NCBI GenBank assembly: GCA_003049485.1
Contig: PYST01000319.1
Location: 1 to 44,432 of the forward strand
Direction of reading: 5' to 3'
From: Ophioceras dolichostomum
Lineage: Eukaryota; Ascomycota; Sordariomycetes; Magnaporthales; Ophioceraceae
Length of the DNA stretch: 44,432 nt
The notes beneath the pieces were generated by a model. That model saw nothing but the letters and a program-made list of their open reading frames with translations. It ran no database searches and was not told the DNA's origin. Positions 29,601 to 37,945 of this stretch are shown one piece after another. How positions within the stretch are numbered: the first letter of the stretch is position 1; each line of letters begins with the position of its first letter. The position numbers and the translations under genes were made by a program.

Positions 29601-29881
29601 GCGCTCTTGACGAGCGCCAGCGCGTTGTCGAAGCGGGACTTGATCCACGGCCACTTGGACGGCGCGTCTTTGTCCTTGTCTTTGCATTCCTCCAGGACGG
29701 CGATCACGCCCGCGACGTCGAGGTTCGGCTCGATCTTGCCGCCCGCTGGCACGAGCTGGACGACTTTGTCCTGGATGGTCCGCCAGATGCTTTTGAGCTC
29801 CTCGGTCTCCCATATGTCGGCTCTGGCTTGCGCCGCTGTCCAGGGTGTGGCGGTTGTGGGCGTGATTGGGGTGCGCATCAT
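23684..29881 (-). CDS. STAND/NLR-like NTPase with Goodbye-like N-terminus and C-terminal ZZ zinc finger
   Basis: Intronless 2065-aa frame starting at tandem ATG codons. Residues about 20-165 are helical and resemble the fungal STAND N-terminal Goodbye domain (WETEELKSIWRTIQDK.., later FVIKAWQAYEGIFEILARLLERCAEFLQRL). After a Pro/Ser linker comes an NTPase: Walker A GEEGSGKT (376-383) and Walker B FFILVDGLD (about 532-541). The central 850-1540 is Ala/Leu/Glu-rich and probably a helical repeat array. Low-complexity tracts interrupt it: Gly/Val (about 423-444), Asp (about 1068-1099), poly-Thr (about 1544-1570) and a long Asp/Glu tract (about 1820-1920). The C-terminus has C1937-x2-C, C1953-x2-C, C1963-x2-C and GHRFTH, the pattern of a ZZ-type zinc finger. 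STAND proteins act as signal-induced oligomerising switches, and in fungi many control heterokaryon incompatibility or immunity-like responses. Ligand and output are unknown. WD40, ankyrin or HET domains were not seen. Confidence 0.85.
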   Translation of the reverse strand: MMRTPITPTTATPWTAAQARADIWETEELKSIWRTIQDKVVQLVPAGGKIEPNLDVAGVIAVLEECKDKDKDAPSKWPWIKSRFDNALALVKSAGGLASRASELGGGPPPVTLTLNALVFVIKAWQAYEGIFEILARLLERCAEFLQRLQLYRSGGSGGGVLDPLSLTRLSLKNLELFVAVCERTIELRGSKTKRAKTYLRVLLLEDKSIEALLAQMADLASREQLDVGAHTLRAVHGNSGKLDVLVDWQREKKKEAAARLWRQTISRELGFKDSMLDRYGEPIPKWEEARNEASGSMVEGTGQWILENELFKTWQTSMPLALTAGTSSSPPAASSASVVSSPYSFPSPSHQARSSPMPAPPPPPPLVTPILLLVGEEGSGKTYLMANVLKHLRTVQTESGGPRPAFYFRDSGGESKRAARDGRGKGVGGGGGGGVGVGVGVGGGGDSSTDRPGDDDRDKDNSSTKQREDILEDISRSLLWQCATATEPLTKSVSGICEKAASGSTNPFDDWIDRWTRLLLQNEDRQKMDHTFFILVDGLDVEDVPRVAPLLHRLTSPDLLLSAVGSGSGSGSSISGATGAGGARIRLFMTVKPPAAQALHDALIPTAAIPISPNNSPDISRFVTYRMDNMPVLRHASRPDVAKWRATVLSSLTRQTGGDYFRLSRSLDALARVDLPEDIEEILEEAGRTRDALVVGEIARLNGELTANEILEVNELVLWVVWAYEWMLVGDMEAVLALRREGVAAAAASSSPSSHAVVGARAGGAAGGGGGGRGASLLTLEAKLASKYRLFRVTPSGHVEFKTEEYGERIPRKKAPATLTATAAGHENQAGGGGTAGAVEEGVLESEVLIIDHVLRQTCPPDLYRRFGFEAFFAAKRVAREKTLIVRDDDNGHLLVALTCLRALLKGDGDENADLLLEYAAQYVLQHLDAVDLAVCDRELKAQAGLLLARLLTEEVAIDSLFWSLASVGEGESDLGWATMTEFQSMAGVRGMWLHDGLAARVLVKWFRESAAVRDVFEPRQREIVARVAAAPALAQAVSQEGGTRVEAIVSRPAAVRMAWHLLRRSVGDDDDDDDEGRGKNHEQEDDDDDDGDDDNDNDGGSKGHGSATEQGSIKAAASNTSFINVFSTRYAHASLSFLHSYVTLALAPPKDQSLLYTTTCRHFSSAMIPPSDGNAAPFLTVADLTRIETWCEEALLPGGSGGGSEAGTKDALWEVNMAFAAHRFAHETNWGLTRARRALELGGPASLLARYYVGTTTESANEAVDVLEAAVAELAELAGQGRDQAPYRVGNALKAMLLISLGTALWNRGGDGERGADLARGAEMHRAGLVADITRIAECAPVFSVYGAHHAWAEVVALLEVFSAQPLDVGWVGEISDGLLTEDAFQTAMVDAAEALGRWDIVDRFFRLLADAADADGGDDDKNGGEPSVWGTFSKPVREAHLETLKRGPVESTAASMMAVAEDTVNLTFANAEKENDEDASYDMDSLDLEDIGPFLAQLYLRVATRGLAAARVAGGPTTVGVGMGSMVSLGTSDSSVTAATATVAATTTTTTTTTTTSTTTSTTTTTAAAAAILEGETAAEKLTALAARRLGSARLVILSCLARYHHHRAVSALSHSQAQGNNTTTHRDAAINQAEQVVAPLVRNALELLSDDDVSNDSVAFYQLMYVFSAFDDEENVVAAWRLLSLIGQEKVRGWERQMQRQKEEMEAAAARAKAIEEEGKEEDAAGAVPAPVHDGLLPTTPLGLAPLQMQDDATQTTPRPNAQTSAFFEGAASPSQHRQRQPSVAAASPNSPSGPRAGAPAIRIDTDLSRRGSHEPVSEHRGGGGDDESDEDEDEDEEEEEDGGPGDAGDDDDEGGSGEDEEGQDDDSDDGKDADAGGSDDDDNDSEEDEDKDEQHQQDVDSEKGSSEDEDEAASSQHNNNHQPPEHLSIFTCDTCDTPFFIASDMYTCLDCVGLVQFCSNCYSILISPPDQGQGRTQQLPSPCPTLCGAGHRFTHVPGIWEDVALQVIVSSGSGNDENVVCEGWGKGRRSMGMEEWKGVVREMYLGGVGVGVEGTGTATG
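24120..24420. repeat. Low-complexity tract encoding about 100 mostly acidic residues
   Basis: GA-rich on the coding (minus) strand, with GAC/GAT/GAG/GAA runs encoding an Asp/Glu-dominated stretch just before the ZZ-like zinc finger of the STAND protein. Seen directly; probably a disordered acidic linker. Confidence 0.8.
25172..25248. repeat. GTAGTC/GTCGTG-type trinucleotide tract encoding poly-Thr
   Basis: An imperfect GTN-triplet array on the plus strand; on the minus strand it encodes over twenty consecutive mainly Thr residues interrupted by a few Ser, then Ala. It lies within the STAND protein (about residues 1544-1570). Synonymous codon mixing makes it less slippage-prone than a pure repeat, but length variation among strains is plausible. 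Confidence 0.8.
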
Positions 29882-31255
29882 CGTATGATACTAATAATTA
29901 GTGGCTAGAGTTCAGAGATATGCGGATGTCGCTGTCCGAGTTTCTGATGATGCCGGCTATGGCGATAAGTATGAAGGGTAGCATACTAATGGTATAATAG
30001 GAAACAATATTAAGGAGGAGGCCCCAGTCGGTTTTGAAAGAGAATGTCCGTCCTGATATCGAGGAGCACCTAGAGAATGACTTGTACTTTCATACGAGCG
30101 AGACCTTCCCATGTAGGTACCTAGTGAAGGTGGCTTTGTATACTAGTACTCCAGCCAATGCCGTTGGAAGAAAAGATCGGACGACAGGAATCGAAAAAAG
30201 AAGCGAGAAGGCATGTTGCGAGATGCAACGTCAATATAGAAAATATGTATCGGGGAATTACTAATGATCACACTGTGCGGCTCTGCGTGGATTCGTCTCA
30301 TTCGCTTCTTGAGGTTCACAAAGGAGAGACAAGCATCGAGAATGGTCCGACTTAACGACTGGTCCATAATCGGCCGACGGGCGCAGCAACAGCCCCATGG
30401 AATCACATCGCACGCAGATGAGTGTCCCTGCTACTGTGCGTTCTGTGCCATGCGACATGCTTATATGCAGTGTGTCAGCTGCACCGCTGTAATTGGCCAA
30501 ATCTGAACTAGCGAGCGGCCAAGAGCCGGAGGCATTGCATTGTATTGTGTTTCCGTATGAGGACGTATTTTTGATTATGGGATTTGGGGGCCAAAAGTGC
30601 GTGTTTTGACCGCGGATGCGGTTGCCTGCTGGCTTGAAACGGCTTGGAGGTCTCTGCATAGTGGCTTCAACGGCGCCCCTCCCGCCTTTCCCCGCTCACA
30701 TCCTGGCCTCACGGCGGGGAGTCTGGAAACGTCCGGTCCCCTCGCCATATGAATGTGATAAAACAGGGGAGCAGAAGAGGGAGAGAGTGTTGTGTTCAAG
30801 GGTGAAAATAAAATGGGACGCACGGGATGGAATCTGGTATCCGTACAATAGATGCGCAGCGGTCGTTGCCACTTGACAATAGTAGTAGATGTGGACAGTG
30901 GGAGACACAAATCTGAAAGCCTCCAGACTCCGAACGGGGAGAGCAGAAGCCGCTGTTAGGTTTGAGAATGGGGGATTTGATAGTTTAAGAGGTACCGAAA
31001 AGGAGATGATGGGTACATTGTTCATGAGGCATCCCCATGATTATAGTTGCCTCAACAAGGCGACATACCCACGCGTCGTCGCCCAGGCCGGTGACTGCTC
31101 GTTTTTCAGGCAGCCTCACGCCAGCACGAATACGAGCAGCAGTTCTCCCGATCACCCCCCAGCATGCTTGCCGAGTGGCGCTTAACCACCAAAGACAAAC
31201 ACCAACGAGGGCAGCTATCCCGGACTATCCCAGTGATCCCACCACGCAGACAAGC
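29882..31255. other. Intergenic: STAND gene upstream region, no gene recognised
   Basis: About 1.37 kb between two minus-strand genes. The sequence next to 29882 should be the STAND gene promoter and leader. A TGTAGGTACCTAG motif occurs at about 30113-30125. Short frames on both strands show no family features. Confidence 0.45.
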
Positions 31256-33940
31256 TCATGTAGCGTTCTTATCAGCCGCCCCAACCATCTCGATCCGCCC
31301 CTCCACCCTCGGCGCGATCGCCTGCGTCCAGTTGACCGCCAGGTCGTCCACGCCCAGCTCGTCGCACGCCTTCGCCTCGACCCTGGCGCGCCGGCACCAC
31401 CTCGAGAAGAACTTCCTCATCAGCCTCAGCTCCGCGTCGAGCCTCTCCAGCGCCTCCCGGTCGGGCGTCGGCGTCGGCGTCGCGCCCTCGATGACCCTCT
31501 CGTCGAAGGGGCCCACGCTCGACCTGCGCTCCCGCAGCTTCCTCGCCGTCCAGGTCTGCCAGCCCGCCGCCACGGTCGCGTCGTCTTTGGCGGGGGACGG
31601 TAACCCGGAAAAGTCGAACTTGCGGGTGGAGGCCGGGCTCGGACTGGGAGGCATCACCGGGTGGTACTTGGTCACGTTCGTCCTGACCCTGTCCCAGTGC
31701 CTCGTGAGGGAGGGGCCCCAGTTCTTCCACCGGTCGAGGACCTTGAGGGACATGAAGTACTGGCGCAGCATCATCGATATCAGGATGCCATTCTCCTCCG
31801 ACACGATGACGTCGGCCTTGCCGCCTTCTTCTTTGATGAGGAGGGATTTGTATCCGTCTACCAAGGGTGAGGGTTCAGAGACTTTAGTCAGCAGCAGCAA
31901 AGGGTCACCAGGTACATATGATATTTGGAGGGCCCAGGCAACAACACATAACAAACCTTTTCCACGGGCCATGTACCCCCTCGTGCACACCACGTAAATC
32001 CTCTCCATGTCGATGGGCGCGCCACCGAGGGAGGCGGACACGATGCGAGAGCCGGGCTCTTTGGACGGGTCGAAGGTGAACTTGATGTTGGAAACTTGGG
32101 GGAAACGACCTGTGAAAAGGAAGGAAAGGAAAAAGAGACGTTAACAAACAATGATGATCACTGCCAAAAGAAATGTCTCGAAGCCACGATAGAACAAAAG
32201 GAAGTCCGGGAAAGCCTAAACCACAACAGAAGAGAGAAACAACTCACCCTCCTGAGCAGGATACATAGCGACCCCGCTCTCCAACGCATCCCACACCCCC
32301 CTCCCATCGACCTTGATGACAACAACCGGATCCTCGAACGGGAAACAATCCGTAATATCCTTGACCCGGATGGGACCCGGCGTGTAGATCTGGTCGCCCC
32401 TGATGGTGCCGGCGGCCATGATGGCGCAGTCGGCCTGGTAGTGGTGTCTCATAATATCACACACGAAGTTGCCCAGGTTGGACTCGCGCATGCGCACCGT
32501 GGTAAACCTCGCGTCCAGGGGGGCGGCGGTCCAGCCCACGGGCTTCTCGAGGGATTGCTTCAGCTTCGAGGTTAGCTGGCGGACGAGCTCGAGGGTTTCG
32601 GGGTGCTGGGGGATGGGCGAGATGATGTCTCTTCGGATGATGTCGAAGTCCCATCCTGATTGGCTGGCAGTCGAATCATCACTAGGAGGAAGGGAAGCCT
32701 TGCGGCGGCGGGCCACGATATAGCTCAGCTGCTTGAAGTCGCTGCCCGACCTGAGCACGTGCACGCCGTTGACGACGGCGTGCGAGTAGTAGTGGTCGTG
32801 GCCGCCCAGGATGAGGTCCACCATGCCGGCGCCCAGGTTCGTGGCCAGCTTGACGTCGTTGGGCTCGCGCATGTGCGTAAGAGCAACGATCATGTCGGCG
32901 CCCTCCGCGCGGAGTTTGGGGATGAGCTCGCGCGCGGTCTCCGTGGCGGAGCGGTAGATGAGGTCGGGAGGGAGCGAGTTGACGGTCTCGAGCCACTCGC
33001 GCTCGCCCAGGCCGAGAAGGCCGATTTTGACGCCGTTGGAGGTGGTCAGCAAGTGCGTCCGGCCCGCGTTGCCGATGGGGACGTCGTCGCCCAGGGCCGG
33101 GTCCAGCACGTTGGCGAGGAGCCAGGGGAAGTTGCATTTGCTGGTCAGGTACCGGTATTGGCGGACGCCGAAGTCGAGGTCGTGGTTCTACGAGAAGCGA
33201 GAGAGTGAGTGGGTGGGTGAGCGAGTGAGTGAGTGATGGTGAGCGTCATAGGTTTGATGATGTGCGCAATGCAAGGATCCCTTGATACGACTTCATCTCA
33301 TGATGGGCTTTGGTTCGGACGGGAAAGGGAAAACCACGATGATTCAGGGGCATCGGTGTGGGCGAGATCTTGAGAAAAAAAAGGGGGAGGGGGATCGACA
33401 AGTACTGACCCCAATACAAGCGCAGTCTGTCCCGATAGCATTCAAGATGGGTACCATGTGACTCCCTGTTGTTATTTCTCTGTCAGCTCTGTACGCAATG
33501 TGGATTACACCGCCAAATTCATCAGCTGTGTTGCGTGTGTGCGTGTGTGTGTAACATGTCACGCGACCACACAGGACACCTAGAGAGAGATCAGGACCGG
33601 AAACAGGACAGACACAGCACAAGTACAGACCCTTCGTGATAGAACTCTCCAAGCTCGGGTTGAACACATCGCCCGAAAACAGGGTGACCAATCCGGACTG
33701 GCCCTTGAACCTCTCGTGGTCGCGTAGCTCGTTGACGACGGTGATGAAGCGGGCGATGCCGCCCATGGGCTCCGCCGACGACGGGTCGAGGTGGTAGACA
33801 TCGTTGTAGTGCAGGATGCGGACGTCTGGCGCGCCGTCCCGCAGGCCCCGGCCGGAAGCGTGCGTCACGAACTCGGAGTCTTTCTCCAGCGTGAGCCTGT
33901 TGTTCTTGGACTTGGTTGTGCTGGGGGACGACGACGTCAT
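31256..33940 (-). CDS. Metallophosphoesterase / 5'-nucleotidase family protein
   Basis: Five exons (33940-33631, 33465-33410, 33187-32248, 32109-31957, 31857-31256) give 686 aa. Introns are 165, 222, 138 and 99 bp; the first has a weak GTCTGT donor. The N-terminal calcineurin-like phosphoesterase domain shows ILHYNDVYH (about 42-50), LFSGDVF, GNHDLDFG (122-129), THMREPND and GGHDHYYSH, the metal-binding motifs of the UshA/5'-nucleotidase superfamily. The C-terminal substrate domain has RESNLGNFVCDIMR and a DCAIMAAGTIRGD segment. No signal peptide is seen, so a cytosolic enzyme acting on nucleotides or related phosphate esters is inferred; substrate is unknown. The last intron was placed because removing it restores the family-like ARGKDGYKSLL; it is 99 bp with no in-frame stop, so retention would insert 33 residues. 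Confidence 0.88.
31858..31956 (-). other. In-frame, stop-free 99-bp intron of the phosphoesterase gene
   Basis: Donor GTTTGT, branch-like GCTGAC about 29 nt before the acceptor, acceptor GGTAG. It is a multiple of three and open in the reading frame; if retained it would encode a hydrophobic insert (GLLCVVAWALQISYV.. then PLLLLTKVSEPSPLV). Splicing is favoured because the joined exons match the family better. Confidence 0.7.
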
Positions 33941-34911
33941 GTTCGAGAAGATCCTTTCGTGTGGGCGTTTGGTGACGCGGGGTAGAGCAGGATGGGAGAT
34001 GCTGAGAGGGAGGGGACGGGTCTAGGCGGCGAATTAGGCGCAGAACTTCGAAAGTATACGGTCTAGAGAATATGGCATGAGGATGTGTGAAGTAAGTCTA
34101 AGCAAGCAGCAGAGGAGAGGGGCGAGAAGGTCGGAAGCCCTGGGCCGTAACTTCAGCGATTGGTGATTGAGCACACTCATGTTGGGCTGGGCAAGCCTGA
34201 TGTTCGACTTGAGGTCGAGTTTTGATGGTCCCCGAGTAACAGCATTCCATGCCAGAATACAGCGCCAACTGCCCGCCAACAAATCAGAATGCGACGTTGG
34301 TCAGCGATTTAGTGGGCTCCCCTGCCAAGATTCGATTCACTTCAGCGCATCAATTCGACATCTCGCTTGGCGTTTGGCGGGGCATGCAGGAGCTGAGCAT
34401 TTTCAGAACGTGATGGAGGGGTCGAACTCCGCAGAGCTGCCCTAAAAAGCTACCAGGGAGCACAGCTGATGACCGACCGGAACCGGGGAACTGGAACTTT
34501 GTTTTCTAGAAAATCCGACTAGGAGCGCCATGGGAAGGGAAGGGAAGCTTTTCTTGCAAGAATAGAATGTCATGATGTGTCTCGTAATGGCCGCTTCCGT
34601 GGTACAGCTTAGTAGGCAGGGAGGCACCGTAGGTGGTGGACCATCACGCCCTTCTCGAGACAATTCACGTTCTGGTGGATTCGGGATTCGGATGCTAGAG
34701 CTTGCCACCCCACCCGGCCACGAATCGACGAAGCTCTCCCAGTCGGTGAATACAAAGGCAAGGGCTCATCCGTCGATTCCCTAGTGTCTCAGCTGTTTTG
34801 CGTGTCGAAGCTCTCATCTCTTCAGTAACCGCCGTCGTCTTCGTTCCTGGTGGTGCTTTGGTACCTGCAGTAGGACATATTACTCATCTCACAACCGAAC
34901 CTCTACTCCCA
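33941..34911. promoter_or_regulatory. Divergent intergenic region, phosphoesterase and GNAT genes
   Basis: About 970 bp between two divergent start codons; both promoters must lie here. No specific element is assigned. Nothing else is recognised. Confidence 0.45.
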
Positions 34912-35541
34912 ATGGCGACGGTTCGGCACGCGACACGGGAGGGTAAGTGTGCATCTGTGGATGGAGCCGACGTCGGGACACCTCATTCATACTAACACAA
35001 CATACCCGCCCGCCGTTCCTCATGTATCCGGCTCGCCCTAGACATCCCCGAAATCCTTGCCATGGTCCGCGAACTAGCCATCTACGAGCACGAGCTCTCC
35101 AGCGTGGAGGCGACCGAAGAGTCCCTCACCGCGACCATCGCCCTCGCCTCTTCTTCTTCGTCGGAGGAGGAAACAACATCCGCCAAAAAGCCCGCCCGAT
35201 GCCTCATCCTGCGCAACCCCACCGGCGCCGTCGCGGGGATGGCCCTGTACTTCTACAACTACAGCACCTGGCGCGCCCGTCCGGGGATCTACCTCGAGGA
35301 CCTGTTCGTGCGGGAGGCCGAGCGGAAGAAAGGGTACGGTCGGAGACTGCTGGTCGAGCTCGCGAAGGAGGTGGTGGCCATGAAGGGTGGGAGGCTGGAG
35401 TGGGCGGTGCTGAAGTGGAACGAGCCGAGCATCAAGGTTTACGAGGCCATCGGGGCCAAGATGATGAACGAGTGGGTGGGCATGCGGGTTGATGGGGATG
35501 CGTTGGTTGAGTTGGCTGGGTCGCTTGATGGCAAGGAGTGA
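34912..35541 (+). CDS. GNAT acetyltransferase, diamine/polyamine (SSAT-like)
   Basis: Two exons (34912-34942 and 35042-35541); the 99-bp intron has donor GTAAGT, a perfect ACTAAC branch site and a CTAG acceptor. The product is 176 aa, similar to SSAT and thialysine acetyltransferases. It starts MATVRHATREDIPEILAMV, a normal GNAT first strand, continues YEHELSSVEATEESL, then has YFYNYSTWRARPGIYLEDLFV, the highly conserved SSAT core, and the acetyl-CoA pyrophosphate loop RKKGYG, followed by LEWAVLKWNEPSIKVYEAIGAK. The enzyme should transfer acetyl from acetyl-CoA to a primary amine such as a polyamine or thialysine; substrate choice cannot be read. A Ser/Glu-rich insertion of about 20 residues lies between helices 1-2 and strand 2. 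The ATG at 35062 lies inside the domain, so the short upstream exon is needed. Confidence 0.92.
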
Positions 35542-35776
35542 TGATGGTGAGAGGGAGCTGAGGAGGTGTTATGGTATAGACCTAGGCAGGCTGCGTAGTG
35601 CATACATGTGGGTTGGTTTGCTAGGGTATCACCAGTAGATTTACAAGAGTTTTCGGTCTTCTAGATAGTACATATATACATGGTATATACACAGACTGGA
35701 GTCATCCTGATGGTATAGTCGCCACAAGAATGACCGGACACTTACAGCCATGGCCGGGATGGAAGACGACACAGCC

Positions 35777-37066
35777 TCATCGTGGCCGCCTCGCCTCCTC
35801 AAGCAGCTTGCCTTTCCTATCCACGCCCTCAAAAAGCACCGCATGCGCATCCGTCGCCTCCGATACCCTCACCGCGGGCTCGCCCCACTTGATGTCCCAC
35901 GACCGCCCCCCCTTCGCGTCTCCGCCGCCGCCGCTCCGACCCGGCTTCGGCACCATCACGGGCGTGGCAGACCACGCCCTCGCGTACAGCCGTCGCATCG
36001 TCCTCGGCTTCACACTGCGCTCCCGGCCCGTCATGTTAGTGGCGTGGCCGAACTCGTCGTTGGGCTGCTCGATGCCGCTGCGGGTGACGTTGCCGCGCTT
36101 GGACTTGCGGTCGACCCAGCGCGCCGGCTTGGTGAGGTACCCTTCCATGTCCCAGGCTTGGGCGCGGAGGAGGCGGATGTGGTCTGGGTCTTTTGTTGTG
36201 GTCTCTGCCTCTTTCCCACTCCCACGACTTGCTGCAGCGGCATTGGCGTTGGCGTCGGCGTTGTCGTTCACCGAAGGCAAAGAGACGGCGACAGGTCGGC
36301 GAGGGGGCATGGAGAGGCCTTCAGTGGATGCGCCGTCGGTGGCGAGGCCGGCGAGGACGTCCCACTCACTCTTGCTGAGGGGCGGGAGCGTCCTGTTGGC
36401 CAGGAACGCCCACCATTTCCTCGTCTTTGTACGGGCCGGCTTGGCGGGGAATGGGCGGCCCAATGTGTTGAGCTTGGGGACGGCGTTGTAGATTTTGAGA
36501 CGGCCGGCGCTTATTGACGAATTGGGGGGTATGTTTGGGGCCTGAGACTGGGACTTCAACAGCGCCAGCAGCTTGGTGGTGTCCCATTTGTCCAGCCAGT
36601 CGGCCTTCCGTTCCCTTGTCCGGCCTTTGGAGTGAGGAGACTCTGACGCGGAGGCGCTGGATTCTACTGTCGCCGCCTCTTGTCGTGGATGTTGCTCTCG
36701 ATCTAGCTTGGTCTCGTTCTGGCGCTGTGCGATCACAGCCTCCAGGGCGTCCGAGTCGGCCGGTGGTTCGGGGACGAGGAACTTGGTGAGGAGCTCTCGT
36801 CTTCGAGGCCCGAGCCGGCCGAACGCGGCGGAAACGAAGCCCTCCAACACCCCACGATCGCCGGCGGTGGCAGCGCGTAACCTGCGTAGGTGGAAGTTTG
36901 CCTGGCGGAGCGGGCGCGGGTGTAGGTCTTGGCGATGCCTTCGGAATTTGGTGGATATGCGATTCGTGACATAGGGAACGATGACTGGCGGGAGGTAGGA
37001 GGCTTCGCGGAGGAGATGACGGTAGACGTGGAGCGCCGCCGTAGGGTGCGGGAGTTGGAGGGGCAT
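35777..37066 (-). CDS. LYR-motif (complex 1 LYR-like) protein, probably mitochondrial
   Basis: Single-exon frame of 429 aa. The N-terminus contains ALHVYRHLLREASYLPP, an LYR-type motif (here with the variant VYR) followed by a basic helix (VTNRISTKFRRHRQ) as in LYRM proteins, which bind acyl carrier protein and assist Fe-S or respiratory-complex assembly in mitochondria. The usual second helices follow (LRRLRAATAGDRGVLEGFVSAAFGRLGPRRREL). The remaining about 330 residues are basic and low in similarity; they include KWWAFLANRTLPPL and a C-terminal stretch with RMRRLYARAW-like content (seen as RTMRRLYARAWSATPVMVP), so the protein is far longer than minimal LYRM proteins (about 80-150 aa). It may be a fungal-specific mitochondrial or mitoribosome-linked factor, which is inference. 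The ATG at 37066 is the first in frame. Confidence 0.75.
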   Translation of the reverse strand: MPLQLPHPTAALHVYRHLLREASYLPPVIVPYVTNRISTKFRRHRQDLHPRPLRQANFHLRRLRAATAGDRGVLEGFVSAAFGRLGPRRRELLTKFLVPEPPADSDALEAVIAQRQNETKLDREQHPRQEAATVESSASASESPHSKGRTRERKADWLDKWDTTKLLALLKSQSQAPNIPPNSSISAGRLKIYNAVPKLNTLGRPFPAKPARTKTRKWWAFLANRTLPPLSKSEWDVLAGLATDGASTEGLSMPPRRPVAVSLPSVNDNADANANAAAASRGSGKEAETTTKDPDHIRLLRAQAWDMEGYLTKPARWVDRKSKRGNVTRSGIEQPNDEFGHATNMTGRERSVKPRTMRRLYARAWSATPVMVPKPGRSGGGGDAKGGRSWDIKWGEPAVRVSEATDAHAVLFEGVDRKGKLLEEARRPR

Positions 37067-37945
37067 TTTGGTGATGGAGCCAGCCCCGAGGGCCGCCGGC
37101 TAGGTGGGAGAACGCAGTGTGAACCAGGTAGTTGGGAATGATGATGCTTGCTTGTTACCGAGACTCGGAGGGCACGAAGGGAGGTAGATCGCCATGGAAA
37201 CTGTGAAGGGAAACAGGTAGCGTAACCAGAATTTAAACGAACGCCTGCAAATCAGTAACACCCTAGAAGCGCCATCATGCCATACGATAAAGTTTACTCG
37301 GCGCTAGACAACGCCCGTAGTCGATTGCATCCTCGGTATGCGGAACCCGCTGGCACACTTGATCGGAGCCCGGCGGATCTAGAACGGAACGGCATTGATG
37401 ATTTTCATGCGGGCCGGAGTCGGGTCCCAATCATCCGATCGGATGACGCGCTGAATTATCCTAAATTAGTGAGCTGCAAGCTTTGACGGTGGGGCGTGAT
37501 GAGCGGTAATTCATTGGCTGGGGGGGTGCGTTGCACGGTCCGCGCTAATCCCAAATATTTCCCCCTCTTTTTTTCCGGGTTCAAGTGACTGGAGGGAGGA
37601 GAGTGCTGGGTTTTTGGGGCTTGCACTGGGCTAATCTTCACTGGTGGTCGGCATCGAGGCACATGGGGGGGGCACACACATGGTCTCGCGTGTTGGCACG
37701 CAAGCACGCAAGCCCCCAAGTCACGAAACAGACACGTCCAGAACGCATCTTCCTTAATTGATTCGGTGTCGTTTCTCACAGCCAACAGCGCAACTTGACT
37801 GAGCCCAATTGGATGCACGTTGAAACGCCAACAGGATTCCACGTAATCACGAAGTCAATTTCATCGTCAGCTTGAATTGAGTCTCGTCGAGTTGTCTGCC
37901 CTCGGAGTTTTCCATGGGCCTGGCGGGACTCGTGGTGCTGATCTG
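37067..37945. promoter_or_regulatory. Divergent intergenic region, LYR and Mbp1-like genes
   Basis: About 880 bp between the LYR-like gene (minus) and the Mbp1-like gene (plus), containing both promoters. A sub-region at 37545-37575 is T/C rich. No element is assigned, and no gene is recognised. Confidence 0.45.
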
